The notes under the pieces were generated by a model. That model saw only the letters and a list, made by a program, of their open reading frames with translations, had not been told where the DNA came from and ran no database searches. Positions 61,798 through 64,000 of a stretch of 64,000 nucleotides of DNA are shown here, one piece after another (position 1 is the stretch's first letter; each line of letters opens with the position of its first letter). Source of the stretch: SVMC01 sp045601345 (GTDB lineage Bacteria > Bacillota > Clostridia > Oscillospirales > Oscillospiraceae). A program made the position numbers and the translations under genes. The stretch lies in the NCBI GenBank assembly GCA_045601345.1, contig JAZRZL010000075.1, positions 20,101 to 84,100 on the forward strand. The letters are read 5' to 3'.

Positions 61798-63348
61798 TTA
61801 TTTTGCATACTCCACGACTTTGGTTTCGCGGATGACATTGACCTTGATCTGGCCGGGGTATTCCAGCTCGTCCTCGATCTTCTTGGCGATTTCGCGCACC
61901 AGAAGAACCATAGCGTCCTCGGAAACCTCCTCGGGCTTGACCATGATGCGAACCTCGCGGCCAGCCTGAATGGCATAAGCCTTCTCTACGCCGGGATAGG
62001 AGCCGGTAAGCTCTTCGAGCTTCTCCAGACGGCGGATGTAGTTCTCCACATTCTCTCTGCGTGCGCCGGGACGGGCAGCGGAGATGGCATCGGCGGCCTG
62101 AACCAGACAGGCGATGACGGTCTGGGCTTCCACATCGCCATGGTGAGCCTCGATGGCATGGATAACGGCGGGATTTTCCTTGTATTTTCTGGCAAGCTCC
62201 ACGCCCAACTGGACATGGCTGCCTTCCATTTCGTGGTCAACGGATTTGCCAAGGTCATGGAGCAAGCCGGCTCTCTTGGCAAGGGCAACATCCTCGCCCA
62301 GCTCGGAGGCCAGCAGACCGGAAATGTGTGCGACCTCGATGGAGTGATTCAGAACATTCTGACCGTAGGAGGTACGGAACTTCTGGCGGCCAAGGAGCTT
62401 GATCAGCTCCGGATGCAGGTTGTGGATGCCGGTCTCGAAGGTGGCGCGTTCGCCCTCCTGCTTAATGACGTGCTCCACTTCGCGGCGCGCCTTCTCGACC
62501 ATATCCTCAATACGGGTGGGATGGATGCGGCCATCGGCAATGAGCTTTTCCAGAGCCAGACGGGCGATTTCGCGGCGAACCGGGTCGAAGCTGGAAACCG
62601 TGATGGCTTCGGGGGTGTCGTCAATAATCAGGTCAACGCCGGTAATCGTTTCCAGCGAACGGATATTGCGACCCTCTCGGCCGATAATGCGCCCCTTCAT
62701 CTCGTCATTGGGCAGGGGCACCACTGATACCGTTGCTTCTGCCGCATGATCGGCGGCGCAGCGCTGGATCGCAATGGAGATGATTTCTCTGGCATACTGG
62801 TCGGCTTCTTCTTTATACTGGGCTTCAATTTCCTTGATTTTCATAGCGGCCGCATGGCGGCATTCGGATTCCACGTTCTTGAGCAGATAAGCTTTTGCGT
62901 CCTCCTGAGACAGACCGGAGATTTTCTCAAGGACTTCGAGTTCGCTGTTTTTGATGCGGGTGACTTCTTCCTGGGCGGCCACGATGGTCTGCTGACGCTT
63001 GCGCAGATCCTCTTCTTTGCGTTCAAAAGCGTCCATTTTCTTATCCAGGGATTCTTCTTTTTGCTGTAGACGGCGCTCCTGTTTCTGGAGGTCGCTACGG
63101 CGTTCTTTAATTTCTTTGTCGTTTTCTGTGCGAGATTTATGGATTTCTTCCTTGGCTTCCACAAGGATTTCACGTTTCTTGTTTTCACCGGATTTAATGG
63201 CTTCATTGATAATACGGCGGGCTTCATTTTCGGCACCGCCAATTTCGCGCTCGGCAACCTTCTTACGGTATGCAATGCCGATAAAGAAGAAGACGATAGC
63301 GCCAATAAAAAATGCTGCAAGCGGCAACATATAATGATACCATTCCAT
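61798..63348 (-). CDS. rny: Ribonuclease Y
   Basis: 516 residues, the family's usual length. An N-terminal membrane anchor (LPLAAFFIGAIVFFFIGIAY), a long coiled coil to about residue 180 (KEERRSDLQKQERRLQQ-like), a KH domain (GRIIGREGRNIRSLETITG near 210-230) and an HD domain with AGLLHDLGKSVDHE (His364-Asp365). It is a membrane-bound endoribonuclease that initiates mRNA decay in Firmicutes. AAGGAGGTG precedes the ATG; the promoter is at 63455-63483. Confidence 0.96.
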   Translation of the reverse strand: MEWYHYMLPLAAFFIGAIVFFFIGIAYRKKVAEREIGGAENEARRIINEAIKSGENKKREILVEAKEEIHKSRTENDKEIKERRSDLQKQERRLQQKEESLDKKMDAFERKEEDLRKRQQTIVAAQEEVTRIKNSELEVLEKISGLSQEDAKAYLLKNVESECRHAAAMKIKEIEAQYKEEADQYAREIISIAIQRCAADHAAEATVSVVPLPNDEMKGRIIGREGRNIRSLETITGVDLIIDDTPEAITVSSFDPVRREIARLALEKLIADGRIHPTRIEDMVEKARREVEHVIKQEGERATFETGIHNLHPELIKLLGRQKFRTSYGQNVLNHSIEVAHISGLLASELGEDVALAKRAGLLHDLGKSVDHEMEGSHVQLGVELARKYKENPAVIHAIEAHHGDVEAQTVIACLVQAADAISAARPGARRENVENYIRRLEKLEELTGSYPGVEKAYAIQAGREVRIMVKPEEVSEDAMVLLVREIAKKIEDELEYPGQIKVNVIRETKVVEYAK

Positions 63349-63454
63349 AATTCCAACACACCTCCTTGTTCATAAATTTGGGTATGCTGAGATAAAGCAA
63401 ATGCAAGCTCCACGATTCCCCTCATTCGTGGATGCACAAACTAATCTAAGATAT

Positions 63455-63483
63455 ATTGTAGCTTTATTCACGAGTTATGTCAA
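63455..63483 (-). promoter_or_regulatory. Promoter of rny
   Basis: On the minus strand TTGACA (63483-63478) and TACAAT (63460-63455) with a 17-base spacer. The leader is about 100 nt. The remaining DNA up to the tRNA at 63638 shows no gene. Confidence 0.75.
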
Positions 63484-63637
63484 GTAAGATTGCACGAAAA
63501 ACAGGGATAAAATTTGTCTATTTACACAGGTCGCATAACGGACGTTGACAACTGCAATTTTGCGTGATATCATTTAAAAGTTGAAAGTGGAAAGTTAGGA
63601 AGAGAACGCTACACCGTGCACTTTCAATTTTATATCT

Positions 63638-63721
63638 GCGGGTATGGTGGAATTGGTAGACTCGGTGGATTTAGGTTCCACTGCCAAAAGCGTGCAGGTT
63701 CGAGTCCTGTTACCCGCACCA
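63638..63721 (+). tRNA. tRNA-Leu (anticodon TAG)
   Basis: 84 bases with a long class-II variable arm. Acceptor GCGGGTA/TACCCGC, anticodon stem GTGGA/TCCAC around TTTAGGT giving TAG, T arm CAGG-TTCGAGT-CCTG, and an encoded ACCA. It reads CUA and related Leu codons. Confidence 0.92.
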
Positions 63722-64000
63722 AAAACAGGACACCCCGGAGGGGTGTCCTGTTTTTGGTGCGGCAGGGCTCGAACGATCCAAATGCAACTGTCCGGGGGAC
63801 AGTTGCTCCACCAGTTCGCAAACTGGTGGACACAATCATTTTTGCCGAAGGCAAAAATGCAAATCGAGTCCTGTTACCCGCGAAAAAAAGAAGGAACCCC
63901 GGAGGGGTGTCCTGTTTTTGGTGCGGCAGGGCTCGAACGATCCAAATGCAACTGTCCGGGGGACAGTTGCTCCACCAGTTCGCAAACTGGTGGACACAAT
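63700..64000. repeat. Tandem duplication built on the tRNA-Leu 3' end (period 164)
   Basis: Bases 63733-63836 recur identically at 63897-64000 (104 of 104), and the tRNA-Leu T-arm/acceptor 18-mer at 63700-63717 recurs at 63864-63881 with the same 164-base offset. Each unit has hairpins GCAACTGTCC/GGACAGTTGC and CCACCAGTT/AACTGGTGG; the TTTTTGCCGAAGGCAAAAA hairpin is seen once, in unit 1. The array runs off the window. It looks like an attachment-site or tRNA-tail repeat. Confidence 0.85.
63722..63756. terminator. Symmetric terminator after tRNA-Leu
   Basis: AAAACAGGACACCCC and GGGGTGTCCTGTTTTT form a near-perfect stem with a GGAG loop and T/A tails, so it can end transcription from either side. 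Confidence 0.85.

Noticed and set aside
63630..63854. 74-codon minus-strand frame containing VRVTGLEPARFWQW
   Set aside because: It is antisense to tRNA-Leu; VTGLEPA-type peptides are a well-known artefact of translating tRNA genes.

Overview
The window looks like chromosomal DNA from a Gram-positive, anaerobic gut-type Clostridia (Oscillospirales-like; inferred from gene content, no search was run). Supporting signs are the dnaA-dnaN-yaaA-recF-remB-gyrB-gyrA order, RNase Y, S-layer-homology (SLH) proteins with YTCTxCG-type repeats, a cohesin/dockerin protein, DUF1540, DUF1836 and DUF3842 proteins, and strong AAGGAGG ribosome sites with some GTG/TTG starts.

Layout. 1-8.3 kb: a partial membrane-anchored protein and a 2,259-residue secreted beta-helix/lipase protein, both minus strand. 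8.7-13.3 kb: a DUF1836 regulator, a secreted cysteine-peptidase-like SLH protein, a DUF4203-type membrane protein and a CDF metal exporter. 13.5-17 kb: a TraX/FliB-like pair divergent from a MocR-type regulator that lacks the PLP lysine, then a DUF1540 peptide. 17.3-21.3 kb: a zinc-uptake operon (zur, small Cys protein, znuA, znuC, znuB, lipoprotein) under a clear promoter/operator. 21.7-26.2 kb: a five-gene surface-glycan operon (flippase, Alg14-like, Alg13-like, GT4, GT2). 26.8-29.6 kb: tRNA-Val and glycogen phosphorylase. 30-39.8 kb: the replication-origin block, transcribed leftward from dnaA to rnhA, with an oriC carrying DnaA boxes and a DnaA-trio between dnaA and dnaN. 40-50.4 kb: a double metallo-beta-lactamase SLH protein, an aminotransferase, and an M14 carboxypeptidase with cohesin and dockerin. 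51-56.3 kb: metG, a small HTH regulator and two tandem SLH paralogues. 56.5-61.2 kb: a DUF3842/P-loop kinase pair, an ECF S component, a 2,4-diaminopentanoate-dehydrogenase-like enzyme and a HigBA-type toxin-antitoxin system. 61.2-64 kb: greA, rny, tRNA-Leu and a tandem repeat built on the tRNA 3' end.

The most unusual structure is a dispersed, palindrome-rich, MITE-like repeat in at least 13 places. Longer copies have terminal inverted repeats beginning CACGGTAATTGAA and a core with facing TTCCCC/GGGGAAG hairpins. Copies lie inside the dnaA-dnaN gap, between recF and remB, as a three-unit tandem array before metG, and at gene 3' ends where they supply the last codons and the stop (recF, the M14 gene).

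All gene names rest on recognising protein motifs by eye. Promoter and operator calls rest on consensus match and spacing only.
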